DNA from: Sphingobacteriia bacterium
Lineage (GTDB): Bacteria; Bacteroidota; Bacteroidia; NS11-12g; UBA955
Direction: 5' to 3'
Length of the DNA: 11,954 nt
Assembly (NCBI GenBank): GCA_021151535.1
Contig: JAGKXC010000056.1
Location: 1 to 11,954 of the forward strand
Under the pieces are notes generated by a model. The model saw only the letters and a program-made list of their open reading frames with translations. It had not been told where the DNA came from and searched no databases. Shown in pieces: positions 1 through 6,951 of the stretch (position 1 is the first letter of the stretch; each line of letters begins with the position of its first letter). Both the position numbers and the translations under genes were made by a program.

Positions 1-1865
1 ACCTTCTTTGGATCCACCAACACAAATTTTACATAAGCTGGGTGTTTCTTATATAACAGCGATACCAAAATGGCATTCAAGCCTACTGATTTCCCCTGAC
101 CTGTAGCACCGGCCATCAACAAGTGCGGCATCTTCGCTAAATCCGTTACAAAAATCTCGTTGGAAATGGTCTTACCCAAAACTACCGGCAACGCAAAATC
201 ACATTCTTGGAATTTCTTACTCGCCAATACCGCCTTCATCGGTACCATCTCAGGATTCTTATTCGGAACCTCTATACCAATAGTTCCCTTTCCCGGAATT
301 GGCGCAATAATACGAATACCCAAAGCCGCCAAACTCAACGCAATATCATCTTCCAAATTCTTAATTTTGGAAATTTTCACACCTGGAGCGGGTACAATTT
401 CATACAGCGTAACAGTTGGCCCCACACTGGCCTTAATACTGGAAATGCCAATTTTATAATTCTCCAAGGTCTGGATAATCATATCCTTCGACGCCTGAAT
501 TTCTACCATGTCAATCTCCTGCTTCTTAGCGTCGTACTCCTTCATTAAGTCCAAAGTTGGAAACTTATACGCACTCAATTCTGCCGTTGGATCATACAAA
601 GTATCCAATCCCATGCGCTCCATTGCCCCATCGGCAACCACCGCATCATCGTCTAATATCTCCTCTTCTTTACTCGTAAAATCTTGAATTTGAAAGCTCT
701 CATCTCCCGTATCAATCACCGTTTTAGGCGCAATAACTTCCACTTGATTCAAATCAATTTGCTGATTAACAGGATCATTCACACCCCCAAGCACTGGCGA
801 TTTCAACTCAGTAGCCAAATTGTTCAAATCAATCGTTGCCGAAACTTCCGGCTTATCCGCTTCCACTTCAGGCATAAATAACGGACCTGAATACTCCGAC
901 TCCGAAGGTTTTTCAGTTGTGATATTTTGGGCGATGGGTGTTTGCGGATGCACCCCTGCTTCAGCCGATTCCTCCTGCTGCTTCAACACCTCAAATGAAC
1001 TCAATTTATGCTCATCATTCGCCTCTACCTTTTTAACTGAAATTTGCGTTAAGGCCGCAATTTGCTCCGGTGTTAATCGCTCTTCCTCTTCTTCCTCAAA
1101 TTCCTCAATGATTTCAGGCTCCAAATCGCCCTGCTCCTCTTTTTCCAAACTCATACCCGCTCCACTATGATGGGCCGCTATCTCCCCCTCAACTTCTGCA
1201 TCTTCATCGCCCTGTTCATCATATTGCTTCAACTTGATTTTCGCAAACGGATTCAAGTTCAAAAAGAAAAAACTGTAGGCCACCGCATACACCAACAAAA
1301 ACAACAGCGACCCAATCCAACCAATGCTTTCCTCAATCAATTGATTACCTGTAAAACCTATGGCTCCGCCCATTAACGGGAAAATTCGCAAAGCAAACCC
1401 CATAAATAACGATACCCAAAATGCCACCAAAATAGAGTGAATGATTATACGCAATAATGAAAACGGGCGATAATCGAATAGCAAATACAACCCACTTAAC
1501 GCTACATACGGCAAGAAAGCAAAAGATCCAATGCCAAACCCATTATGGATAAACTTATAAGATAACCAGGCTCCAAAATACCCCATTGAGTTTTTTACTT
1601 TATCGCCAGCATGATGAAAAGCCTCCCAATCGTTGGTGGCCAACAAACTTTGATCTAAATTCCAAGTAATGTAAAACGAAACAAACGAAATGAACATCAC
1701 CAAGCTCAACGCCAACAGCATGAAACCCACCACTTTCCGGGTTGGATCATGTCGCAACGTAATTGCTAACCATACATCTTTTGCAGTGATTTTATCGGCT
1801 TGATCCGATTTGTTATCCCTTAAAAAATCTGGTCTTTTGTCTTTGGTTGATTTGCCTTTGGCCAT
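1..1865 (-). CDS. ftsK: DNA translocase FtsK, N-terminal 621 residues (3' end beyond the window)
   Basis: FtsK anchors at the division septum and uses ATP to pump chromosomal DNA, helping dimer resolution and segregation. The start is the ATG at 1865, giving MAKGKSTKDK. Residues about 45-205 hold four hydrophobic membrane segments. They are followed by a long acidic, low-complexity linker (residues about 220-430, with a run of glutamates) and then the start of the motor. The Walker A motif GATGQGKS lies at residues 586-593 (bases 87-110), and LVDPKK is visible at the very edge. The rest of the RecA-like domain, Walker B and the DNA-reading gamma domain are outside the window. The four-segment membrane anchor and acidic linker are usual for Bacteroidota FtsK. 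It lies 61 bases downstream of rnz on the same strand and may be cotranscribed. A weak promoter-like TACATTCG (1884 to 1877, one mismatch to TAnnTTTG) precedes it. The family call is certain. Confidence 0.97.
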   Translation of the reverse strand, partial: MAKGKSTKDKRPDFLRDNKSDQADKITAKDVWLAITLRHDPTRKVVGFMLLALSLVMFISFVSFYITWNLDQSLLATNDWEAFHHAGDKVKNSMGYFGAWLSYKFIHNGFGIGSFAFLPYVALSGLYLLFDYRPFSLLRIIIHSILVAFWVSLFMGFALRIFPLMGGAIGFTGNQLIEESIGWIGSLLFLLVYAVAYSFFFLNLNPFAKIKLKQYDEQGDEDAEVEGEIAAHHSGAGMSLEKEEQGDLEPEIIEEFEEEEEERLTPEQIAALTQISVKKVEANDEHKLSSFEVLKQQEESAEAGVHPQTPIAQNITTEKPSESEYSGPLFMPEVEADKPEVSATIDLNNLATELKSPVLGGVNDPVNQQIDLNQVEVIAPKTVIDTGDESFQIQDFTSKEEEILDDDAVVADGAMERMGLDTLYDPTAELSAYKFPTLDLMKEYDAKKQEIDMVEIQASKDMIIQTLENYKIGISSIKASVGPTVTLYEIVPAPGVKISKIKNLEDDIALSLAALGIRIIAPIPGKGTIGIEVPNKNPEMVPMKAVLASKKFQECDFALPVVLGKTISNEIFVTDLAKMPHLLMAGATGQGKSVGLNAILVSLLYKKHPAYVKFVLVDPKK

Positions 1866-1895
1866 ATAGTAACAAACGAATGTACAACAGCCTTT

Positions 1896-1914
1896 CGTGC
1901 GTACGCGCGCGTGT
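1896..1914. repeat. 19-base alternating purine/pyrimidine tract (Z-DNA-prone)
   Basis: The sequence CGTGCGTACGCGCGCGTGT alternates pyrimidine and purine without a break for 19 bases. It contains the palindrome GCGTACGC and sits in the 61-base gap between the end of rnz and the start of ftsK. It stands out against an AT-rich background. Such CG/TG runs can adopt left-handed Z-DNA under negative supercoiling, but no function can be assigned. Confidence 0.6.
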
Positions 1915-1926
1915 TATTCACCAATA

Positions 1927-2877
1927 CTAAGAGTGTACAGAATATTCCACTACCTCAGAACCCACCGAATACATCTGTCCTTCAACCGCTTCTTCCGTTT
2001 CCGGGAATACCGTTCTGGCCTCTTCCACCAAAGGCGTAGCATCTTGGTATCTGGCAGAAAAATGACCCACAATCAATCCCTTGGCGCCACACATTTTGGC
2101 CATTTGTGCCGCTTGCAACGAAGTACTGTGGAAAGTCTCTCTTGCACGAGCTACACGTTCATGTAGAAACGTAGCTTCATGGTACAACAAATCAACATCC
2201 TTTAAAATAGGCACCAAACTCTCGTCGTAAATTGTATCCGTTATATACGCATAAACCCGGTTCTTATATCCAGGATGCGTGAGTTGGTCGTTTTTGAGAT
2301 GTCCATGCTTAGGGGATTGGTAATCTTCGCCCCATTTTAATGAATCGTAAAACTCCACTGGCACCTCATATCGGAAACATGCATCCAAATTCAATTTGCG
2401 TTCCGGACCTTTTTCCTTTACCAAAAATCCCGTACAAGGTACCCTATGCTGCAATGGAACAGAAACCACTTCAAAAGCATCAGTTTCTATCACTTTCCGC
2501 ATTTGATCAAATTGTGTAGTTACAAAATTTAACTCATAAGGCAAATGAGCATCACTCTCAGATAACACCGCCCTGATGATGGTTTCCAAATTCGGTGGAC
2601 CCACAATAATCAAAGGCTCAACCCTACCAAACAATGCCATCGATGTAATTAAACCCGGCAATCCAAAGTAGTGGTCACCGTGCAAATGCGTTATAAATAC
2701 ATGCGATAAGCGCTGCATTTTTAATCCATAACGCGATAACTGACGCTGCGTTCCCTCACCACAATCCAACAAAATATAGTTGCCCTCAAGTCGCAAATAC
2801 TGCGCGCTCGGATGTCGATACTTCGTAGGTGTTGCAGACGAAGTACCCAGAACCGTAACTTCAAAGGGCTTTCTCAT
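1927..2877 (-). CDS. rnz: Ribonuclease Z (tRNA 3' processing endonuclease)
   Basis: RNase Z cuts tRNA precursors just after the discriminator base so that CCA can be added. It is a zinc beta-lactamase-fold enzyme of the cytoplasm. The metal-binding signature is complete: H64-L-H66-G-D68-H69 in THLHGDHYFGLPGL, then H144 (PLQHRVPC), D214 (AYITDT) and H272 (GHFSARY). The spacing is nearly identical to that of the E. coli enzyme as I remember it. The N-terminal strand (VTVLGTSSATPT) and LLDCGEGTQRQL are also typical. At 316 residues it is of normal length for the short bacterial form. It starts with ATG at 2877, downstream of a gap with a promoter-like box and palindromes, so it probably heads its own transcript, possibly with ftsK following. 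Confidence 0.97.
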   Translation of the reverse strand: MRKPFEVTVLGTSSATPTKYRHPSAQYLRLEGNYILLDCGEGTQRQLSRYGLKMQRLSHVFITHLHGDHYFGLPGLITSMALFGRVEPLIIVGPPNLETIIRAVLSESDAHLPYELNFVTTQFDQMRKVIETDAFEVVSVPLQHRVPCTGFLVKEKGPERKLNLDACFRYEVPVEFYDSLKWGEDYQSPKHGHLKNDQLTHPGYKNRVYAYITDTIYDESLVPILKDVDLLYHEATFLHERVARARETFHSTSLQAAQMAKMCGAKGLIVGHFSARYQDATPLVEEARTVFPETEEAVEGQMYSVGSEVVEYSVHS

Positions 2878-2902
2878 GGGATTCGAATTTCCCCAACTTA
2901 GC

Positions 2903-2910
2903 CAAAATTA
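2903..2910 (-). promoter_or_regulatory. Candidate Bacteroidota -7 box upstream of rnz
   Basis: On the minus strand the sequence TAATTTTG matches the Bacteroidota -7 consensus TAnnTTTG exactly. It lies 25 bases before the rnz ATG, which allows a leader of about 20 bases. No TTG or TTTG sits at the usual 19-21 base spacing upstream (the nearest TTTG is 30 bases away), so the assignment is tentative. Confidence 0.4.
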
Positions 2911-2955
2911 TGCCACAATTCCATACGATAATTTAATAAACAAACACAATACTTA

Positions 2956-2989
2956 TTATTTAACTAATAATGAGATTGTTAAATAACAA
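2956..2989. repeat. AT-rich inverted repeats between the glycosyltransferase gene and rnz
   Basis: TTATTTAAC (2956-2964) and GTTAAATAA (2978-2986) form a perfect 9-base inverted repeat with a 13-base spacer. The right arm is also part of a compact palindrome, TTGTTA-AA-TAACAA (2976-2989). The repeats lie 38-85 bases downstream of where the glycosyltransferase reading frame ends if counted back towards rnz, and 46 or more bases upstream of the candidate rnz -7 box. They could be a regulator-binding site or a weak transcript-end structure. There is no GC-rich stem with a U-tract, so a classical intrinsic terminator is unlikely. Confidence 0.45.
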
Positions 2990-3023
2990 ATCACCCGAAA
3001 ACCCATATGTAACACGTCAATAA

Positions 3024-4184
3024 CTAAAGAATTCCAAGCAAGGTTCCGTATACCCCTTCAACCGAAATTCTCTGAATACACGGCCTATTGGCATTTACAC
3101 AATGTACCTGATCACAAGGATTACAATCCATATAACAATGAACCACCCTTTTATTATTCTTTGCGTTTAAATATGCATCATCTAACACAGAATCAATTAT
3201 TTCCTTGCCCTCTCCATCCAACTTCACCACCTTAGCATCCAGTGGGTAAAAAACATTTTCCACCCCTGGTCCAAAAATCCCCAATAAGGGTATTCCCGCA
3301 ACATCCGCCAATTGCAATGGGCCACTTTCATTGCCAATAAACATATCACATTGTTGCATAAAAGCGTAAAATGATAACAGCGAAGCATCCTCCGGCACCG
3401 TTTCCCCTCCAATCCAAGCACTTCCCAAACCCGCCAACTGCTGAACCTCCAAAACAGAAGCTTTCTCATCTCCCACACCCACCCAAATGGGCCAAATGCG
3501 CTGATTTTCCCATAAAAGTTGCGCTAATTGGGCGAAATTCGTCAACGGCCACTGCCTGAGCACTCTGCGCGCACCCACATGCACCATTGCCATGCGAATT
3601 CCTTTGATATCACCCATGTGCAGCAAATCATATTCCTCTGCCTCACGCCTGCATTTTCTAATCCATTCCATGGCATTCACTTCCGCTGCAACACTGGGAT
3701 ACAACTTCCGATCCCAACGCTCATCGCCAGAAAGCAAAGGCTTAATTATCCGATAATTCGTTACTGTTTCATGGGGTTGTTTGCCACGTTGAACAAATCT
3801 AACCCAGCCACGATCCACACGGTAATTTGGCATCGTTTTCCAATGCAAACTCTTCCAAAGTGTTTGCCAAGTGCCGCGCAATTCCACAACCAATTGATAC
3901 TGCTTTTTCCATTCCTCAACCGATGTAATCACATGATTCACCCCCGGATGATTCTCCAACATATTCGCCACAAACGGCTTGCAAAGCACCGTAATTTCCG
4001 CTTCCGGATAACGCTGACGCAGCAATGAAAATACATGTAACGTGCTAGCCATATCGCCAATTTCATCCCACTTCACGCATAAAATGGTTTCCGGCGATAT
4101 GCGTTCGGCTCGCTTTGATGCAGAGATGAATCGCGATGCCAAAAAATTCGCAAAATAGAGGTGCTTTTCAGTAAAAATATTCAT
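3024..4184 (-). CDS. Glycosyltransferase family 9 (heptosyltransferase-like)
   Basis: Family 9 transferases move a sugar from an ADP- or other nucleotide-activated donor to lipopolysaccharide core or a related surface glycan, working at the inner face of the cytoplasmic membrane. The 386-residue protein has the GT-B layout of the family. An N-terminal acceptor domain carries CVKWDEIGDMASTLHVFSLL (residues 36-55, the usual IGD element), then RYPEAEITVLC. The C-terminal donor domain has FIGNESGPLQLADVAGIPLL (from residue 282) and IFGPG, corresponding to the conserved G-P-x-H-L-A stretch but with Gln in place of His. The tail has five cysteines at residues 350, 354, 357, 362 and 369; a cysteine-bearing tail is common in this family. 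The ATG at 4184 lies 14 bases after the cyclase stop, so the two are probably one operon. Donor and acceptor cannot be deduced. I am sure of the family, not of the substrate. Confidence 0.9.
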   Translation of the reverse strand: MNIFTEKHLYFANFLASRFISASKRAERISPETILCVKWDEIGDMASTLHVFSLLRQRYPEAEITVLCKPFVANMLENHPGVNHVITSVEEWKKQYQLVVELRGTWQTLWKSLHWKTMPNYRVDRGWVRFVQRGKQPHETVTNYRIIKPLLSGDERWDRKLYPSVAAEVNAMEWIRKCRREAEEYDLLHMGDIKGIRMAMVHVGARRVLRQWPLTNFAQLAQLLWENQRIWPIWVGVGDEKASVLEVQQLAGLGSAWIGGETVPEDASLLSFYAFMQQCDMFIGNESGPLQLADVAGIPLLGIFGPGVENVFYPLDAKVVKLDGEGKEIIDSVLDDAYLNAKNNKRVVHCYMDCNPCDQVHCVNANRPCIQRISVEGVYGTLLGIL

Positions 4185-4198
4185 TTTTTCGCCCTAAA

Positions 4199-4975
4199 TC
4201 ACACCAAAGAATACAAAATTGGCCTCGATGGAACCGCATCAGTAAGCAAGTGAGGGACCTGCAAATTCAGCGCATACAAACCATCTTCAACATCGTTTTT
4301 CACATAAATCATTTCTGTAATGGTACAACCAAATCGAGGATCTTCGGGCGATACACGATACACATTCCCATGCTCTTCGCGCTGTGGCTGACCCCACCAA
4401 CAATGATGCGCACTTAACCTACCCTCATCCACTTCAGGGTCTACACTTGGAAAATCAGTAAGCAAATGTTGTATCCCCAAACCCGCTAAATAGGCTAATG
4501 CTTCGGATTGGAAAAAAGGAGCATTATTGCCACTCCAAATGCGAGATTTCTTATCCTCATCATTGGGCAAACTCCGAAAAATAATCGCCTCAATTTCCTT
4601 ACTGATAACAAGTTGCTGCATTTGCAACAAATTTACACAACCTTTTTCATCCGGAATTACCGTTACCAATTGAGCCACAAACCAAAACTTGTTTAACACT
4701 TGAGAAATAGGCAATCTTTCTTCCGTAATATGACCAACACTCTCCGTATGGGTTCCATTTCCATGAGCACAAAGCGTTAAAATTTCGCAGTTTGTGCTAC
4801 CACCCATCGCCACACTTCCTACAAAATTACCCACGCGAATGGGCTCAAAAACCGCAGGATTGATAAAAAAAGCATTGGGATTATCGCCATTAGGACCCAT
4901 ACTCAAAGAGATATCAATGGGCGATAACAAATTGGCCTGATAGGACTTATTTTGAAAGCTAAAATGCAACTGCAC
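4199..4975 (-). CDS. Cyclase-family (kynurenine formamidase-like) metal-dependent hydrolase
   Basis: This 258-residue protein belongs to the cyclase/KynB-like fold, whose characterised members hydrolyse amides such as N-formylkynurenine using bound divalent metal. The metal-site region reads HGNGTHTESVGH (residues 71-82). The family motif is usually HxGTHxDxPxH, so here Asp is replaced by Glu, Pro by Val, and the first His is one position further away, while the GTH and final H are kept. A second site, DFPSVDPEVDEGRLSAHH, follows near the expected place. These changes suggest a distinct subfamily, so I do not claim kynurenine formamidase activity; no other tryptophan-degradation gene is nearby. 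The start is GTG at 4975, because an in-frame stop lies eight codons upstream with no ATG between. It follows aat by 56 bases and precedes the glycosyltransferase gene by 14. Confidence 0.85.
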   Translation of the reverse strand: MQLHFSFQNKSYQANLLSPIDISLSMGPNGDNPNAFFINPAVFEPIRVGNFVGSVAMGGSTNCEILTLCAHGNGTHTESVGHITEERLPISQVLNKFWFVAQLVTVIPDEKGCVNLLQMQQLVISKEIEAIIFRSLPNDEDKKSRIWSGNNAPFFQSEALAYLAGLGIQHLLTDFPSVDPEVDEGRLSAHHCWWGQPQREEHGNVYRVSPEDPRFGCTITEMIYVKNDVEDGLYALNLQVPHLLTDAVPSRPILYSLV

Positions 4976-5031
4976 ACCACAAAGTTGCTTGTTTTTTCAT
5001 CAAATTCAAAGTAGCGCTGGCATATTGTAAC

Positions 5032-5604
5032 TCAACCCATATTTACAGCCTTGTTCAGCTTTCCCATATACTCATCATGGCTGATTTCATAGGCACCAAA
5101 CTGAATCAAATGGGGATTTAAATACTGAGAATCGAGCAACTGAAAATTCTTTTCGCGTAAAAATTCAACCAAAAACACCAAACACAATTTTGAAGCATTG
5201 GGGGCACGATGAAACATACTTTCACCAAAAAACGCCTTCCCCAAAGAAACGCCGTACAATCCACCCACCAAAAAATCACCATCCCAAGCTTCAAAAGAAT
5301 GGGCCAATCCTTTATGGTGTAAATCAATATAGGCTTGCTGAATCTCCTCCGAAATCCAAGTGTCTTCCGTTCTTAACTCCGCACACAATTTGATCACTTG
5401 CTCAAAAGCATTGTTAATGGTAAAATCATAAGGCTTTTTGTTATACAAACGGCGCAAATTCTTGGGCACTTTAAATTGATCATCCAGTGGGATTATTCCA
5501 CGCATTTGGGGCGTATGCCAAAAAATATCATTACCCTCGTCGGGATGAGCCATTGGAAATGTTCCATTCAAATAGGCATAAACCAATAAATCACTGCTGA
5601 GCAT
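5032..5604 (-). CDS. aat: Leucyl/phenylalanyl-tRNA--protein transferase
   Basis: Aat transfers Leu or Phe from charged tRNA to the N-terminal Arg or Lys of proteins, creating a destabilising N-degron that ClpS delivers to ClpAP-type proteases. The protein shows the family landmarks in order: LLVYAYLNGTFPMA, then MRGIIPLDD, TWISEEIQQAYIDLHHKGLAHSFEAW (compare residues 79-104), LVGGLYGVSLGKAFFGESMF, and LLDSQYLNPHLIQFGA. The first ATG, at 5604, gives a 190-residue protein beginning MLSSDLLVYAYLNGTFPMA, which fits the short FPMA-type Aat with no N-terminal extension. The frame stays open upstream to a TTG at 5649, adding 15 residues, but nothing in them looks like family sequence. It heads the aat-cyclase-glycosyltransferase run. 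No good promoter match was found in the 122 bases upstream. Confidence 0.93.
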   Translation of the reverse strand: MLSSDLLVYAYLNGTFPMAHPDEGNDIFWHTPQMRGIIPLDDQFKVPKNLRRLYNKKPYDFTINNAFEQVIKLCAELRTEDTWISEEIQQAYIDLHHKGLAHSFEAWDGDFLVGGLYGVSLGKAFFGESMFHRAPNASKLCLVFLVEFLREKNFQLLDSQYLNPHLIQFGAYEISHDEYMGKLNKAVNMG

Positions 5605-5726
5605 AATGGGGGTGCAAAAATCGGATAATTCTGCTGATTTTAATTGCAATTTTTTGGCGAAAAACCAGAAGAAATCTTTCTAAAATGATAGAAGTATGTA
5701 CATTGTATTGTTTTTTTGCAACCGAA
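5605..5726. other. Divergent intergenic region between aat and trmB
   Basis: These 122 bases must hold the start signals for both directions. I find no exact TAnnTTTG box on either strand. The 10-base palindrome AATTGCAATT lies at 5642-5651. A run of seven T at 5711-5717 is not preceded by a hairpin and is not a terminator. TACATTGT (5698-5705) is the closest plus-strand -7 resemblance and is weak. Confidence 0.4.
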
Positions 5727-6365
5727 ATGGGCAAGGCCAAACTCGTAAAATTCGCAGAATTCGATTCGTTTTCAAATACTTTCGACGCTTCCTGCAACCT
5801 CAAAGGACAGTGGAACAACTGGTTCAACAACAACAATCCCATTGTTTTGGAGTTGGCCTGCGGCAAGGGCGATTATACTTTGGGCTTGGCTAGGATGAAT
5901 CCCAACATTAACTACATTGGTGTAGATATTAAAGGCAACCGATTGTGGCGCGGTGCCAAAACTGCGTTGGAAGAAGGGCTTTCCAATGTGGCTTTCTTGA
6001 GAATCCCTATCGATAATATTAGTGAATACTTCGCAACAAACGAAGTGTATGAAATTTGGATAACCTTCCCAGACCCACAACCTCAAAAGGAGCGCAAGCG
6101 ACTTTCATCGCCCAAATTCTTAAAAACTTACCGAGAAATTGCGCAGCCGCAAGCCCTCATGAATGTTAAAACCGACAGTGATTTGTTCTATGAATTCACT
6201 TTAGAAACAGCACAAGAAGAAAAATTGGAAGTGCTGAAAAATATTTCAGATGTTTACGCGATGCCCATTGTTCCTGAGGTTTTGCAAATTCGCACTTATT
6301 ACGAAAGCATTTGGTTGGGCATGGGTAGAATTATCAAATATGTTCAATATCGCTTGAACCCGTAA
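5727..6365 (+). CDS. trmB: tRNA (guanine-N7-)-methyltransferase TrmB
   Basis: TrmB uses S-adenosylmethionine to methylate N7 of G46 in the tRNA variable loop. The SAM-binding motif is VLELACGKGDYTLGLA (residues about 40-55), followed by IGVDIKGNRLW with the acidic ribose-binding residue D67. The family signature is FPDPQPQKERKRLSSPKFL (from residue 114), the Bacteroidota variant of the PDPxxKxxH(K)R block. TDSDLFYEF near the C-terminus is also typical. I chose the ATG at 5727 because Bacteroidota TrmB proteins start MGKxKLxKFAE, exactly as here; an in-frame ATG at 5685 would add 14 residues of unrelated sequence. The protein is 212 residues, a normal length. The 3' end overlaps yigZ tail-to-tail by 32 bases. 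Confidence 0.95.
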   Translation: MGKAKLVKFAEFDSFSNTFDASCNLKGQWNNWFNNNNPIVLELACGKGDYTLGLARMNPNINYIGVDIKGNRLWRGAKTALEEGLSNVAFLRIPIDNISEYFATNEVYEIWITFPDPQPQKERKRLSSPKFLKTYREIAQPQALMNVKTDSDLFYEFTLETAQEEKLEVLKNISDVYAMPIVPEVLQIRTYYESIWLGMGRIIKYVQYRLNP

Positions 6366-6951
6366 GAAGATAGTGCTCTTCAACGGCTTTTTCCCAAGCC
6401 AAGGCTAGGGATTTTTTAATTGCAACATGGATGATTACTTTTTCTTGGTAATCACTGCCTAAAATTCTTGCACTCATTTTGGCCACCAAACGGTGAATTT
6501 CTTGCTCATGTTGAAATTCTGTTTCAACAAAAAACCGCTCTTCTATGGGCATTTCAACCTTGCCGCTGATTTGCAATACCAAACGAGCAGCTTCTCCGTA
6601 ACTCTGTATCAATCCAGGTATTCCAAGCAATGTACCACCAAAATAACGTACAACCACCACCAAAACATTGGTTAATCCGGCACTCATGATGGCGCGTAAT
6701 ATTGGTCGGCCGGCAGAATTCGAAGGTTCTCCATCATCATTGGCGCGCTGTGCTTCACCACCTGCACCCAAAATGTAGGCATAGCAATGATGGGTAGCAT
6801 CGGGGTATAATTTCCGCAACTTCTCCAGTTCTACCTTTACCGCAGCTTCAGAATTAACCGGAAAACTATAAGCCAAAAACCTTGATCCGCGCTCTCTTAA
6901 AGAGGTTTCAGCCGCTTTTTCTGGCATCCAGTAACTATCGCTAAACAGCAT
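6334..6951 (-). CDS. yigZ: YigZ family protein (IMPACT/UPF0029 fold)
   Basis: YigZ is the bacterial relative of the eukaryotic IMPACT/YIH1 proteins. Its molecular role in bacteria is not settled; structure work points to nucleic-acid or ribosome-related binding. The 205-residue protein carries the N-terminal IMPACT domain with ATHHCYAY (residues about 52-59), DDGEPSNSAGRPIL (about 72-85) and the family signature VVVVRYFGGTLLG (about 98-110). A smaller ferredoxin-like C-terminal domain follows. I chose the ATG at 6951; a GTG directly before it at 6954 is possible. The start overlaps the end of ribD by 11 bases, which indicates translational coupling. The 3' end overlaps trmB on the opposite strand. 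Confidence 0.94.
   Translation of the reverse strand: MLFSDSYWMPEKAAETSLRERGSRFLAYSFPVNSEAAVKVELEKLRKLYPDATHHCYAYILGAGGEAQRANDDGEPSNSAGRPILRAIMSAGLTNVLVVVVRYFGGTLLGIPGLIQSYGEAARLVLQISGKVEMPIEERFFVETEFQHEQEIHRLVAKMSARILGSDYQEKVIIHVAIKKSLALAWEKAVEEHYLLTGSSDIEHI

Noticed and set aside
820..1170. 116-codon Ser-rich open frame on the plus strand inside ftsK
   Set aside because: It is the antisense reading of the acidic Glu-rich FtsK linker, which gives Ser/Phe-rich shadows.
3528..4028. 166-codon open frame on the plus strand inside the glycosyltransferase gene
   Set aside because: It is entirely antisense to a well-supported gene and its translation shows no domain, only His/Pro/Ile-rich shadow composition.
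5605..5649. Longer Aat from a TTG start
   Set aside because: The 15 extra residues do not match the family and ATG at 5604 gives the usual short-form N-terminus.
5711..5717. T7 run as an intrinsic terminator
   Set aside because: There is no stem before it and it lies directly upstream of the trmB start.
5685..5726. Longer TrmB from the ATG at 5685
   Set aside because: The added residues are Cys/Phe-rich and unrelated; the family start MGKxKLxKF is at 5727.
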